Made by a program: the position numbers and the translations under genes
NCBI GenBank assembly: GCA_040377825.1
Contig: JBEINZ010000183.1
Coordinates: 1-6,579 of the forward strand
From: JBEINZ01 sp040377825
GTDB taxonomy: Bacteria > Pseudomonadota > Alphaproteobacteria > Rhizobiales > Ancalomicrobiaceae
Reading direction: 5' to 3'
DNA length: 6,579 bases
Notes under the pieces: generated by a model
What the model was told of the DNA's origin: nothing
Seen by the model: the letters and a program-made list of their open reading frames with translations, nothing else
The model's database searches: none
Shown: positions 1 to 5,965 of the stretch, piece after piece
Numbering within the stretch: the stretch's first letter is position 1
How the letters are laid out: each line of letters opens with the position of its first letter

Positions 1-606
1 AGGAAATTCTGGATGCCAAAGGCAAAATCCGGAGTATTCTTTCTGCTCGAAGCTTTCCTTAAAGACATGAATTCCGACTTTTTCTATCGCACGACGCCAC
101 AGTTTCAACCCAGCATCGGCGTCGGGAAGTTGCCTCACGGACTCGATGTCGACACCCAGCAAGTTCCGAAGTTTTGCAGCCTGAGATACAACATCATGCG
201 AATGGCTAACACGAATTTCGCGCCATATCGGTTTTGCAACCGGGCTACGGTCGCCGTAAAGCTCGACGAGCGCGGCCTGAAAGGCTCTTCCCTTGCGGAT
301 AAGCAACGTCGTGTCGCGAGAAAGGCGCCCTAGTTCTACTTGAGGCAGGGACCGGAACTCAGCTCGCGGTTTCGGTTCATCCGGCGGAACCGGCAGAAAA
401 AACAGCGCGAGCGGTCGTTTGTAAATCTCGTAGGCGAGCTTTTCCAATTGAGCGTATGTCGGCGCGCCCACGCCCGCCTCCCACGCTTCAATCTCATCTG
501 GAGACTTTTTGAGCCGGCGCGCCACATCGCCCAATTCCATGTTCAAGCATTCGCGCGCCCATTTCAAGACGGACGGAGTGAGTCCTACCACCGACGCTCC
601 AGTCAC
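1..606 (-). CDS. XRE-family HTH / ImmA-IrrE metallopeptidase-type regulator, 3' end cut by window edge
   Basis: 202 residues are visible, running off the left edge in an open frame. Residues about 9-65 form an XRE-type helix-turn-helix (LKWARECLNM, then DVARRLKKSPDEIEAWEAG, then PTYAQLEKLA). The linker RPLALFFLPVPPDEP and FRSLP (84-88) follow, which is the usual layout of HTH proteins fused to an ImmA/IrrE (COG2856) domain. The segment LWRRAIEKVGIHVFKESF (169-186) and SGFCLWHPEF begin that domain. The zinc-protease HExxH motif normally lies a short way further on, outside the window, so catalytic competence cannot be judged. A TGA stop sits two codons upstream of GTG 606, so no ATG start is possible. 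GTG 606 has GGGGAG 11 nt upstream; GTG 591 (residue 6) has GGAG at a 5-nt spacing and is a real alternative. Known relatives act as DNA-binding regulators or antitoxins that cleave a partner repressor. Base composition is more AT-rich than the neighbours, which suggests acquisition. Confidence 0.88.
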   Translation of the reverse strand, partial: MTGASVVGLTPSVLKWARECLNMELGDVARRLKKSPDEIEAWEAGVGAPTYAQLEKLAYEIYKRPLALFFLPVPPDEPKPRAEFRSLPQVELGRLSRDTTLLIRKGRAFQAALVELYGDRSPVAKPIWREIRVSHSHDVVSQAAKLRNLLGVDIESVRQLPDADAGLKLWRRAIEKVGIHVFKESFEQKEYSGFCLWHPEFP

Positions 607-761
607 GACACTTCAAACTCCCCAGCCGACTCTCTTGCCCAAAGTAATTTAGCGTAAGGTTGATTGAGCATAACTTAAACCCTTTAGTGAACGACGGGAT
701 CGCGCTGAGGAGTCGCATTGAACCTGATAGCCGATCATCCGTTTGGTAATCAGCATCCCCC
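607..761. other. Intergenic region upstream of the XRE/ImmA gene
   Basis: This stretch separates the MBL hydrolase stop from the XRE/ImmA start and must hold the latter's promoter if it is transcribed alone. An imperfect palindrome, ACTTAAA-ccc-TTTAGT (673-688), lies about 70 nt upstream of the GTG start and could be an operator, but one arm has an extra base. On the minus strand a weak -10-like TAAATT lies near 645-650, with no good -35. No hairpin with a T tract follows the MBL gene. Confidence 0.3.
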
Positions 762-1673
762 TCACCCCATCTCAAACCGCCCACCGAGCCCCACGCCCCC
801 GTCGCCCACCACCGACCCGCGCGCCACCAAGTCCTCCAAATGCGCGAGGATCGATAGCGCGGCGGCCGGGTGGAGTTGCGGGGCGAGTGTTGGGTAGATG
901 CGCGGGACCAGATCCGGGATGGTCGCGAGGCCGGCCGCCACCGCCTTGAGGATCTCGGCTTCGCGCGCGCGGCGATGCGCCTTCAAATCGGCAATGTAGG
1001 CTGCGGCTTCCGGCAAGGCCGGGCCGTGACCGGACAGATAAAGGCTTTCGGGGCGAGCCAAAAGCCGGTCAAGCGACGCCATATAGTCTGCCATCGAACC
1101 GTCCGGCGGCGCCACGATCGATGTCGACCACGCCATGACGTGATCGCCCGAAAACAGGATCCCGCGACCGGCAAGCGCGAAGGCGAGATGGTTTGCCGTG
1201 TGGCCCGGCGTCGCCACCGCTTCAATGGTCCAGCCCTCGGCGGCAACCCGCGAGCCATCGCCCAGGATAATGTCCGGTCGAAACTCGTGGTCGGCGGAGG
1301 CATCGAGCGGGTTGATCTCGCCGAGTGCCAGCGCCCGGGCCGCGCGATGCGGCCCCTCGGCGTAGGTCGCCGCCCCCGTTTGTTGCTGCAATGCTTTCGC
1401 CACCATTGAATGGTCTTTATGGGCGTGCGTCAGCAGGATGGCGCGGACCGGGCGCCCCGCGATCGCGCGGACAAGCGCGGCCAAATGCGCGGGATCGTCC
1501 GGTCCCGGATCGATGACGGCGAGTTCACCGGTGCCGACGATATAGCTGTTGGTTCCGTGGAAGGTGAACGGTCCCGGATTTGCCGCGGTCACGCGGATGA
1601 TATCCTCCGCAACGCGAACGGCGTGTCCATGCTGGGGATCGAAGTCCCGGATAAAGCGCGGCCCCTCGCTCAT
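762..1673 (-). CDS. MBL-fold metallo-hydrolase with C-terminal winged helix (LACTB2-like)
   Basis: A complete 303-residue protein. The metallo-beta-lactamase fold begins near residue 25 (NPGPFTFHGTNSYIVG). It carries the metal-binding motif HAHKDH (H83, H85, D87, H88), then GHT (H158), SGDHVM (D177) and SGHGP (H216). Together these are all the ligands needed for a two-metal site. Residues about 225-290 (AHRRAREAEILKAV to LEDLVARGSVV) match the small winged-helix tail (BLACT_WH) of the LACTB2-like branch. No signal peptide is seen, so it should be cytoplasmic. Relatives hydrolyse esters, thioesters, lactones or RNA, and the substrate cannot be read from the sequence. The ATG has GGGAG about 5 nt upstream. 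It stands 128 nt downstream of the chemoreceptor, with hairpins between, so it is probably a separate unit. The end of the protein is glycine-rich (GDGGVGLGGRFEMG). Confidence 0.93.
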   Translation of the reverse strand: MSEGPRFIRDFDPQHGHAVRVAEDIIRVTAANPGPFTFHGTNSYIVGTGELAVIDPGPDDPAHLAALVRAIAGRPVRAILLTHAHKDHSMVAKALQQQTGAATYAEGPHRAARALALGEINPLDASADHEFRPDIILGDGSRVAAEGWTIEAVATPGHTANHLAFALAGRGILFSGDHVMAWSTSIVAPPDGSMADYMASLDRLLARPESLYLSGHGPALPEAAAYIADLKAHRRAREAEILKAVAAGLATIPDLVPRIYPTLAPQLHPAAALSILAHLEDLVARGSVVGDGGVGLGGRFEMG

Positions 1674-1706
1674 GATCGCTCCCGTCGACGCGGGGTAAAG
1701 CCTTAA

Positions 1707-1740
1707 AGCATGACGGGGCCCAACGGAAACCCGTCATGTT
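1707..1740 (-). terminator. Stem-loop between chemoreceptor and MBL genes, candidate terminator
   Basis: CATGACGGG (1709-1717) and CCCGTCATG (1730-1738) form a perfect 9-bp stem around a 12-nt loop. A G-U and an A-U pair may extend it at the base. Read on the minus strand it lies 61 nt after the chemoreceptor stop and is followed by CTTTAAGGCTTTA, which is only a broken T tract. It is therefore a weak intrinsic terminator at best. It also lies 34 nt upstream of the MBL start and could be an operator or leader hairpin for that gene. Confidence 0.45.
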
Positions 1741-1774
1741 CGGCCTTGAAGCATTCCCACGGCGCGCGGGGGGG

Positions 1775-1793
1775 GCTGGCTTTTGTGGCCAGC
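1775..1793 (-). terminator. Short hairpin just after the chemoreceptor stop
   Basis: GCTGGC and GCCAGC pair as a 6-bp stem around a 7-nt loop. The hairpin starts 8 nt after the chemoreceptor TAA on the minus strand. It is followed by a run of eight C (G8 on the plus strand, 1768-1775), not T, so it does not fit a classic intrinsic terminator. It may help block 3' exonucleases or work together with the larger stem further downstream. Confidence 0.3.
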
Positions 1794-1801
1794 GATCGGA
1801 C

Positions 1802-4129
1802 TTACGCCGCTCGGAGCTTGTAGATATCGGGCATCGGTACCTTGAATTTGACGCCGATATTCTCGCCGGCCCGGCGCACGACGGTCGCGGCGACGGTACT
1901 GCCGTTGGAAAGCTCCAAGTGGATTTCGTCGGCGATTTCGATCCCCGCCACCCCGACCACGAGGGCGCCGGTTTCGCTCGCATCAATCATGCGGGTGCGA
2001 AGCCGGCGGCCGGAGGACAAGATCAGGATGACCTCGTCCATCTTGACCCGAAGGCTTGAGCGGCGTTCGGCGACATCCATTGAAACATCTCTCAGGAATT
2101 TCTCGACGAAACGCGCGAACTCTTCGGTCGCGCGGGTCAGCGTGTCGGAGGCGGCGTTGACCGTGTCGGCCTCCCGCGCCGTTTGATCGATCGCTTCGCT
2201 GACCTGGGGGACATTGCGCACCACGACCTGGGTTCCATCGGAGACGGATTGGACCGACTGGGCAATCTCCTGCGTCGCGGCTTCCTGCTCCTCGACGGCC
2301 GAGGCAATCGTGGTTGTCACACCGCTGATTTCATCAACACGCCTCGCGATGGAGCGGATCGCCTCGACCGCGCTGCGCGTCGAGATCTGGATCCCGGAGA
2401 TTTGGCCCGCGATTTCCTCGGTTGCCTTCTGGGTTTGCGTCGCCAGCGTTTTGACCTCGGCGGCGACGACCGCGAAGCCGCGACCGGCTTCCCCAGCGCG
2501 GGCGGCCTCGATGGTCGCGTTAAGGGCGAGAAGGTTGGTTTGCTCGGCGATGTCGCGAATGAGCTGCACGACGGTGCCAATGCGCTCGGCGGCATCGGAG
2601 AGCGATGACACGTCGCGATCCGTGGCGAGCGCGGTTTGACTTGCCTCAGCGACGATCGTGTTCGCGCGGCTGGACTGCGTTGCGATCTCTCGGATCGAAG
2701 CGGCAAGTTGCTGGGTGGCGGACGCGACCGTCTGGACATCCTTCGATGCGCCATTGGAGGCGGAACTGGCCGAATTTGCCTCGCCGGCAGCGTTGCGCGC
2801 CACGCCTGTCAGTTTGGACGCCGTGCCGCGCATGGTCGTCGTTTCCCGGCCGACCGCGGCGACAATGCCCTCCAGCGTGCCGCGGAAGGTGCCGACAATC
2901 TCCGTGATGTGGGCCTGCCGGTGGCGCTCCTTGTCGCGTTCGATCTGAGCGGTCTGTTCAAGGCGGCGGCGTTCGAAGGCATTTTCCCGGAAGATCTCGA
3001 CGGCGGAGGCCATCTGGCCGATCTCGTCGCCCCGCGCCCGATCAGGTACGTCAATCTCAAGGTCGTTTTCGGCGATACGGCGCATGGTCGAGACAAGCCG
3101 TGTCATCGGCCGGGTGATCGAGCGACTCACAAGGAAACACACGACACCGGTTATCGTGACCAGCGCCGCGAGCATGGCGACGAGGAACCAGAAGCTAAGT
3201 TTGGTGGCCTCCGACAGCGCCGTCGCTTTCTTGAGGAGATCCCCAGCAAAGCGACGTTCGACATCCTTGAGAGCGTCGACGCGGCGCGTGGTGGCATCGA
3301 ACCACTTTTCGCCGGAAACCCGAGCGAGATCCCCACCAAACGGCGCCTCGTAGGCCACCGCCCGCATGGTTTCAACCTCTGTCTGGAGCGCTCCGGTGAG
3401 GACGGTGTCAATCAGCGCGGCTTGTTCCTTGGACGCAAGACGACGGAAATCGCCGGCATAGGCATCCTGCGCCGCAGCCAGACGGACAAACGTACGGTGA
3501 AGCTGCGGCGTTAAGGAACCGGCGCTGAACCCGGTCGTTCCGGCGGCTCGTTCCTGTCCGGCGGCCTCTTTCAGTTGAAGCAAAAGCGTGTACTTCATCA
3601 GATCGCGCGTCATGTCAGCATCCAGGGCAGACAGCTCCAACGCACTGATCAATTCGATGAGTTCCTTGATCTTGCGCGAGTAATCGGCCGCCAATGACGG
3701 GGCATCGACGGCAAGGGAGTCGATCTGCCGTCGCAGGACGGCCAGTCCGTCGAGTTCGGTATTCGCGCGGTTTAACGCGGTCCGAAACGTCTCCAGCTTC
3801 ACGGCTTCCTTGACCCCAATGAGCTCGGCCTTGTAGGCGGCGAGCGCGCGGTCTGTATCGGCGCGGCGCGGGCCGAGGGCGCTCGCGAAAGATGCGCCCT
3901 TCGAACTGACGAAGCCAGAGGAGGTTCCGCGTTCCTTCTGCAGTTCATGGATCAGGTCGGAGATAACGGGCGCGACCGCGACGGCGTCAGCTAAAGCTAT
4001 GTCATTTGTCTGCGAGTCCCACGCATTGCGGAGATCCTTGATTCCGAGCCCGACAAGGGCGAGGAGCGGAATCAGCGACAGAATCGCGATACGGAAAGCG
4101 ATCGAGGTAGAACCCATGACGTTAGACAT
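1802..4129 (-). CDS. Chemoreceptor (methyl-accepting chemotaxis protein) with NIT sensor and C-terminal PilZ domain
   Basis: A complete 775-residue inner-membrane receptor. TM1 is about 11-30. A periplasmic NIT-type domain spans about 52-305 and shows both conserved helical motifs, LIHELQKERGTSSGF (59-73) and LKEAAGQERAAGTTGFSAG (186-204), plus KWFDATTRRVDAL. TM2 is about 311-335, then HAMP (SRSITRPM, through about 388). The MCP signalling coiled coil covers about 430-680, with the tip EQTNLLALNATIEAARAGE (529-547) that contacts CheA and CheW. Residues 688-763 are a PilZ domain with both c-di-GMP motifs: RxxxR (R690, R694) and DxSxxG (D716, S718, G721). There is no C-terminal CheR/CheB-tethering pentapeptide; the protein ends PDIYKLRAA. 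NIT domains are linked to nitrate/nitrite sensing in a few proteins, so the ligand here is inferred. A PilZ-bearing chemoreceptor is known in Azospirillum (Tlp1). The first ATG is chosen because AGAGAGA lies 8 nt upstream; the ATG at residue 5 has no ribosome site. No che genes are adjacent. Confidence 0.95.
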   Translation of the reverse strand: MSNVMGSTSIAFRIAILSLIPLLALVGLGIKDLRNAWDSQTNDIALADAVAVAPVISDLIHELQKERGTSSGFVSSKGASFASALGPRRADTDRALAAYKAELIGVKEAVKLETFRTALNRANTELDGLAVLRRQIDSLAVDAPSLAADYSRKIKELIELISALELSALDADMTRDLMKYTLLLQLKEAAGQERAAGTTGFSAGSLTPQLHRTFVRLAAAQDAYAGDFRRLASKEQAALIDTVLTGALQTEVETMRAVAYEAPFGGDLARVSGEKWFDATTRRVDALKDVERRFAGDLLKKATALSEATKLSFWFLVAMLAALVTITGVVCFLVSRSITRPMTRLVSTMRRIAENDLEIDVPDRARGDEIGQMASAVEIFRENAFERRRLEQTAQIERDKERHRQAHITEIVGTFRGTLEGIVAAVGRETTTMRGTASKLTGVARNAAGEANSASSASNGASKDVQTVASATQQLAASIREIATQSSRANTIVAEASQTALATDRDVSSLSDAAERIGTVVQLIRDIAEQTNLLALNATIEAARAGEAGRGFAVVAAEVKTLATQTQKATEEIAGQISGIQISTRSAVEAIRSIARRVDEISGVTTTIASAVEEQEAATQEIAQSVQSVSDGTQVVVRNVPQVSEAIDQTAREADTVNAASDTLTRATEEFARFVEKFLRDVSMDVAERRSSLRVKMDEVILILSSGRRLRTRMIDASETGALVVGVAGIEIADEIHLELSNGSTVAATVVRRAGENIGVKFKVPMPDIYKLRAA

Positions 4130-4137
4130 CGCAAAAA

Positions 4138-4144
4138 TCTCTCT
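4138..4144 (-). promoter_or_regulatory. Ribosome binding site of the chemoreceptor gene
   Basis: The purine run AGAGAGA on the minus strand lies 8 nt upstream of ATG 4129. It decides the start in favour of the first ATG over the one four codons later, which is preceded by TCTAACGTC and has no Shine-Dalgarno match. Confidence 0.6.
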
Positions 4145-4517
4145 GCCCTTAGGTTGCGCATCCAGAGATTGTCGCGTGTATATTAAAATTAAGATAACAT
4201 TTCTTTGCTACGTAACGTTTCAGTGCTGAACGCAGATCGGTACGCCAAAATTGTCTCGGCTATCGGCCAAGACGCGACGCACGATTCCGATGATCTTACG
4301 ATTGTCCATTTATAATTGATCCACTCAGCAAGATCATGAAAGCAACGAAAGCCGATCTTCACCTAAACTCACGTCGTTTTGAATCACTTTGCAACAGATA
4401 GATCAAAAATCTTGATGCCGATCTTGCTCGTTCCTTAACGGGATAGATGCCAAATCGGTCAAGACCAACCACGCGCAAAGCGTTCACGGTGGGCCTCGAT
4501 ACAGCCATCTTTTTGTC

Positions 4518-4549
4518 TTCCGATCAGGCCCTAAGAGGTCCGATCGGAA
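4518..4549. repeat. Imperfect inverted repeat, 13-bp arms
   Basis: TTCCGATCAGGCC (4518-4530) and GGTCCGATCGGAA (4537-4549) pair around the 6-nt loop CTAAGA. The stem has 8 unbroken outer pairs, one A/C mismatch, then four inner pairs, one of which is G-U when read on the plus strand. It lies 78 nt downstream of the PHP stop on the minus strand. Neither strand has a T tract after the stem, so it is not a classic intrinsic terminator. A Rho-independent variant, an mRNA 3'-end stabiliser or a protein-binding palindrome are all possible. Confidence 0.6.
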
Positions 4550-4627
4550 AGGGAGCTTCGAAGAAACGAGAAGGTTTGAATGCGATACAACCTCTGCGTT
4601 AAAAGACTAACTGAAGGTGGCCGCTTC

Positions 4628-5953
4628 TCACCCCACGAAGATCGGATTGGTCACCGCATGAAGGCGCCCGTCGGATCCGCGCAATTCCGCCATCAACCAG
4701 CGCCGCGGCAAGCCCATGTCGCGCGCGCCGACCTCGGGGATGTCGATCAGCCCTCCACGCACGCCATCCGCCACGATGACGAGCGCGAGGCCCTCCGCGT
4801 CGGACCATCCGATGCTGAGCGTTCCGTCGCCGATCGTGCCGCCCATCGGCACGGACTTGCCGTCCGCGGTCTGTCCACTCAGGATCAAGCGCGGCCCGCT
4901 AGAGATGTAATTCCTCCCCGCCCTGACCGCGTCGAGCACGGCGGCTTCGGTGAGCGATTCGGCCCAGACATGGTTGAAGCCCTGCTTATCGTCCTTCTCG
5001 CGCGGTCCGTGGATATCGGTCCCGGACGTCGCCGCGAGCTTATGGCCGGCCTCCAGCCATGAATGGAAGAGCGCCAAGCCTTCCTCGTTATAGTCGGCCC
5101 ATGGCCCGTTCCAGATCTCCACGACCTTCGCGTTGCCCGGCATCATGTCCTTGTATTCCCAGCGGCATCCGGTGCAGCCTTCGTCGTCGCCGGGCGCGCG
5201 CGGATGAGCGATCACGAAGACATGGCCCGCCTCCATCACCGAGGCCGCGATGCCCGGCATGGTCACGCCGGGAAACGAATTGCCGCGCCATTCCGTCCAT
5301 GCGCGCGTTCCAAGCGTCAGCGCGTGGCCGTAATGCGTGGTCAGCTCGATGCCGCCCATGGTGAGCAGGCCCTGATCGGCGAGGTGCTCGAAGGCCGGCA
5401 CGCCGGAGATCGTGTTGTGGTCGGTCAGCGTCACGAAATCGAGACCGCGCGAGCGCGCGAAGGCGGCGAGATCGGGCAGTTCGAGCGTGGAATCCGAATG
5501 GATCGTATGGGCATGCAAATCGCCGCGATACCAACCCGCGCCGCGCTCGGGACGAACCGGGGCCGGCAAGGGCGCGGGCGCCTCGATCGGCGCGTCCTCG
5601 CACGTGATTTCAAGCCGCCAATTCAGCGGATCGGGGCCGAGCACGCGGAAGCAGTCGAGATAGACCGTCCACACGCCCGGCTCGATCGGACCGGGCGTGA
5701 AGCCCGGCGTCGCCGAATAGGCATCGATCGCGAAGTCGCGCACCGGATTATTGTGCCGCGTGCCGCGCGAACCGTCCGGTCCCCACACCGTGAGGCAAAC
5801 CATGTGATCGAAGAAGGTCCCAGGCGCGCGCTCGGGCGTCGAGGAGAAGGTTCCATTGAGCCGGGTCGTGCCCTTTGGAACCTCGAACGAGACCGGGATA
5901 TGGGCCTTGTGATCAGCCTCGGTCAGCGCGCCTTCGAGAACATGCTGGATCAT
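4628..5953 (-). CDS. CehA/McbA-family PHP-domain metallohydrolase
   Basis: A complete protein of 441 residues from ATG 5953. Residues about 15-120 form a beta-rich N-terminal domain, followed by a Pro/Ala-rich linker (about 122-137). The PHP metal-dependent hydrolase domain spans about 140-350 and shows GDLHAHTIHSDS (H147, H149, D154), LTDHNT (D178, H179), GIELTTHYGHA (E203, H210), IAHPR (H250) and SGTDIHG (D313, H315). This is a full polymetal site of the phosphoesterase type. A small beta-rich tail closes the protein. A CTGC motif (C260, C263) follows the H250 ligand. The family name comes from carbaryl hydrolases (CehA, McbA), but most members are uncharacterised and are probably phosphoesterases or similar. 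No signal peptide is seen, so it acts in the cytoplasm. It lies 11 nt after the ABC ATPase gene, which implies co-transcription and a role on the imported substrate. The open frame extends to TTG 5968, but the ribosome site favours the ATG. Confidence 0.92.
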   Translation of the reverse strand: MIQHVLEGALTEADHKAHIPVSFEVPKGTTRLNGTFSSTPERAPGTFFDHMVCLTVWGPDGSRGTRHNNPVRDFAIDAYSATPGFTPGPIEPGVWTVYLDCFRVLGPDPLNWRLEITCEDAPIEAPAPLPAPVRPERGAGWYRGDLHAHTIHSDSTLELPDLAAFARSRGLDFVTLTDHNTISGVPAFEHLADQGLLTMGGIELTTHYGHALTLGTRAWTEWRGNSFPGVTMPGIAASVMEAGHVFVIAHPRAPGDDEGCTGCRWEYKDMMPGNAKVVEIWNGPWADYNEEGLALFHSWLEAGHKLAATSGTDIHGPREKDDKQGFNHVWAESLTEAAVLDAVRAGRNYISSGPRLILSGQTADGKSVPMGGTIGDGTLSIGWSDAEGLALVIVADGVRGGLIDIPEVGARDMGLPRRWLMAELRGSDGRLHAVTNPIFVG

Positions 5954-5958
5954 GGGTG

Positions 5959-5965
5959 CCTCTTT
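5959..5965 (-). promoter_or_regulatory. Ribosome binding site that sets the PHP gene start
   Basis: AAAGAGG on the minus strand lies 5 nt upstream of ATG 5953 and overlaps the last base of the ABC ATPase stop codon. The only longer start is TTG 5968, inside the upstream gene and with no comparable purine run before it. ATG 5953 is therefore preferred, and translation of the two genes is probably coupled. Confidence 0.65.

Larger units (their letters stand above)
4130..4627. other. About 500-base gene-poor interval upstream of the chemoreceptor
   Basis: This interval holds the 3' flank of the PHP gene and the leader of the chemoreceptor gene. The part nearest the chemoreceptor (about 4170-4205) is very AT-rich and likely contains its promoter, with -10-like hexamers such as TATACA and TATCTT on the minus strand. 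No convincing -35 partner, sigma-54 or sigma-28 element was found. A perfect TATAAT occurs on the plus strand at 4311-4316, without a -35 or a plus-strand gene to serve. GCCGATCTT occurs twice (4351-4359 and 4417-4425), and ATCAA-aaatc-TTGAT (4402-4416) is a small palindrome; these may be regulator sites. Two tiny minus-strand ORFs (4359-4508, 49 aa; 4220-4309, 29 aa) are open but have no recognisable similarity. Confidence 0.5.

Noticed and set aside
13..333. Plus-strand ORF of 106 codons at the left edge
   Set aside because: It is the opposite strand of the open XRE/ImmA frame, which carries recognisable HTH and linker motifs; the plus-strand product has none.
494..784. Minus-strand ORF of 96 codons spanning the gap between the MBL and XRE/ImmA genes
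   Set aside because: It overlaps the HTH-coding part of the XRE/ImmA gene in another frame and the end of the MBL gene, and has no domain-like features.
870..1409. Plus-strand ORF of 179 codons inside the MBL gene
   Set aside because: It is antisense to a complete metallo-beta-lactamase-fold gene with all ligands; the product is Arg/Gly-rich and unrecognisable.
1768..1775. Run of eight G as a possible phase-variation tract
   Set aside because: It lies between genes, after the chemoreceptor stop and far from any promoter, so slippage would not switch a reading frame.
2636..3514. Plus-strand ORF of 292 codons inside the chemoreceptor gene
   Set aside because: It is antisense to the HAMP/MCP coding region, shows no recognisable domain, and its composition follows from the codon bias of the real gene.
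4220..4309. Minus-strand ORF of 29 codons (MDNRKIIGIVRRVLADSRDN...)
   Set aside because: It is very short, lacks a clear ribosome site and matches no family that could be recognised; open frames of this length occur by chance.
4311..4316. Perfect TATAAT on the plus strand
   Set aside because: There is no -35 element at 16-18 nt and no plus-strand gene downstream; in an AT-richer intergenic stretch it is likely fortuitous.
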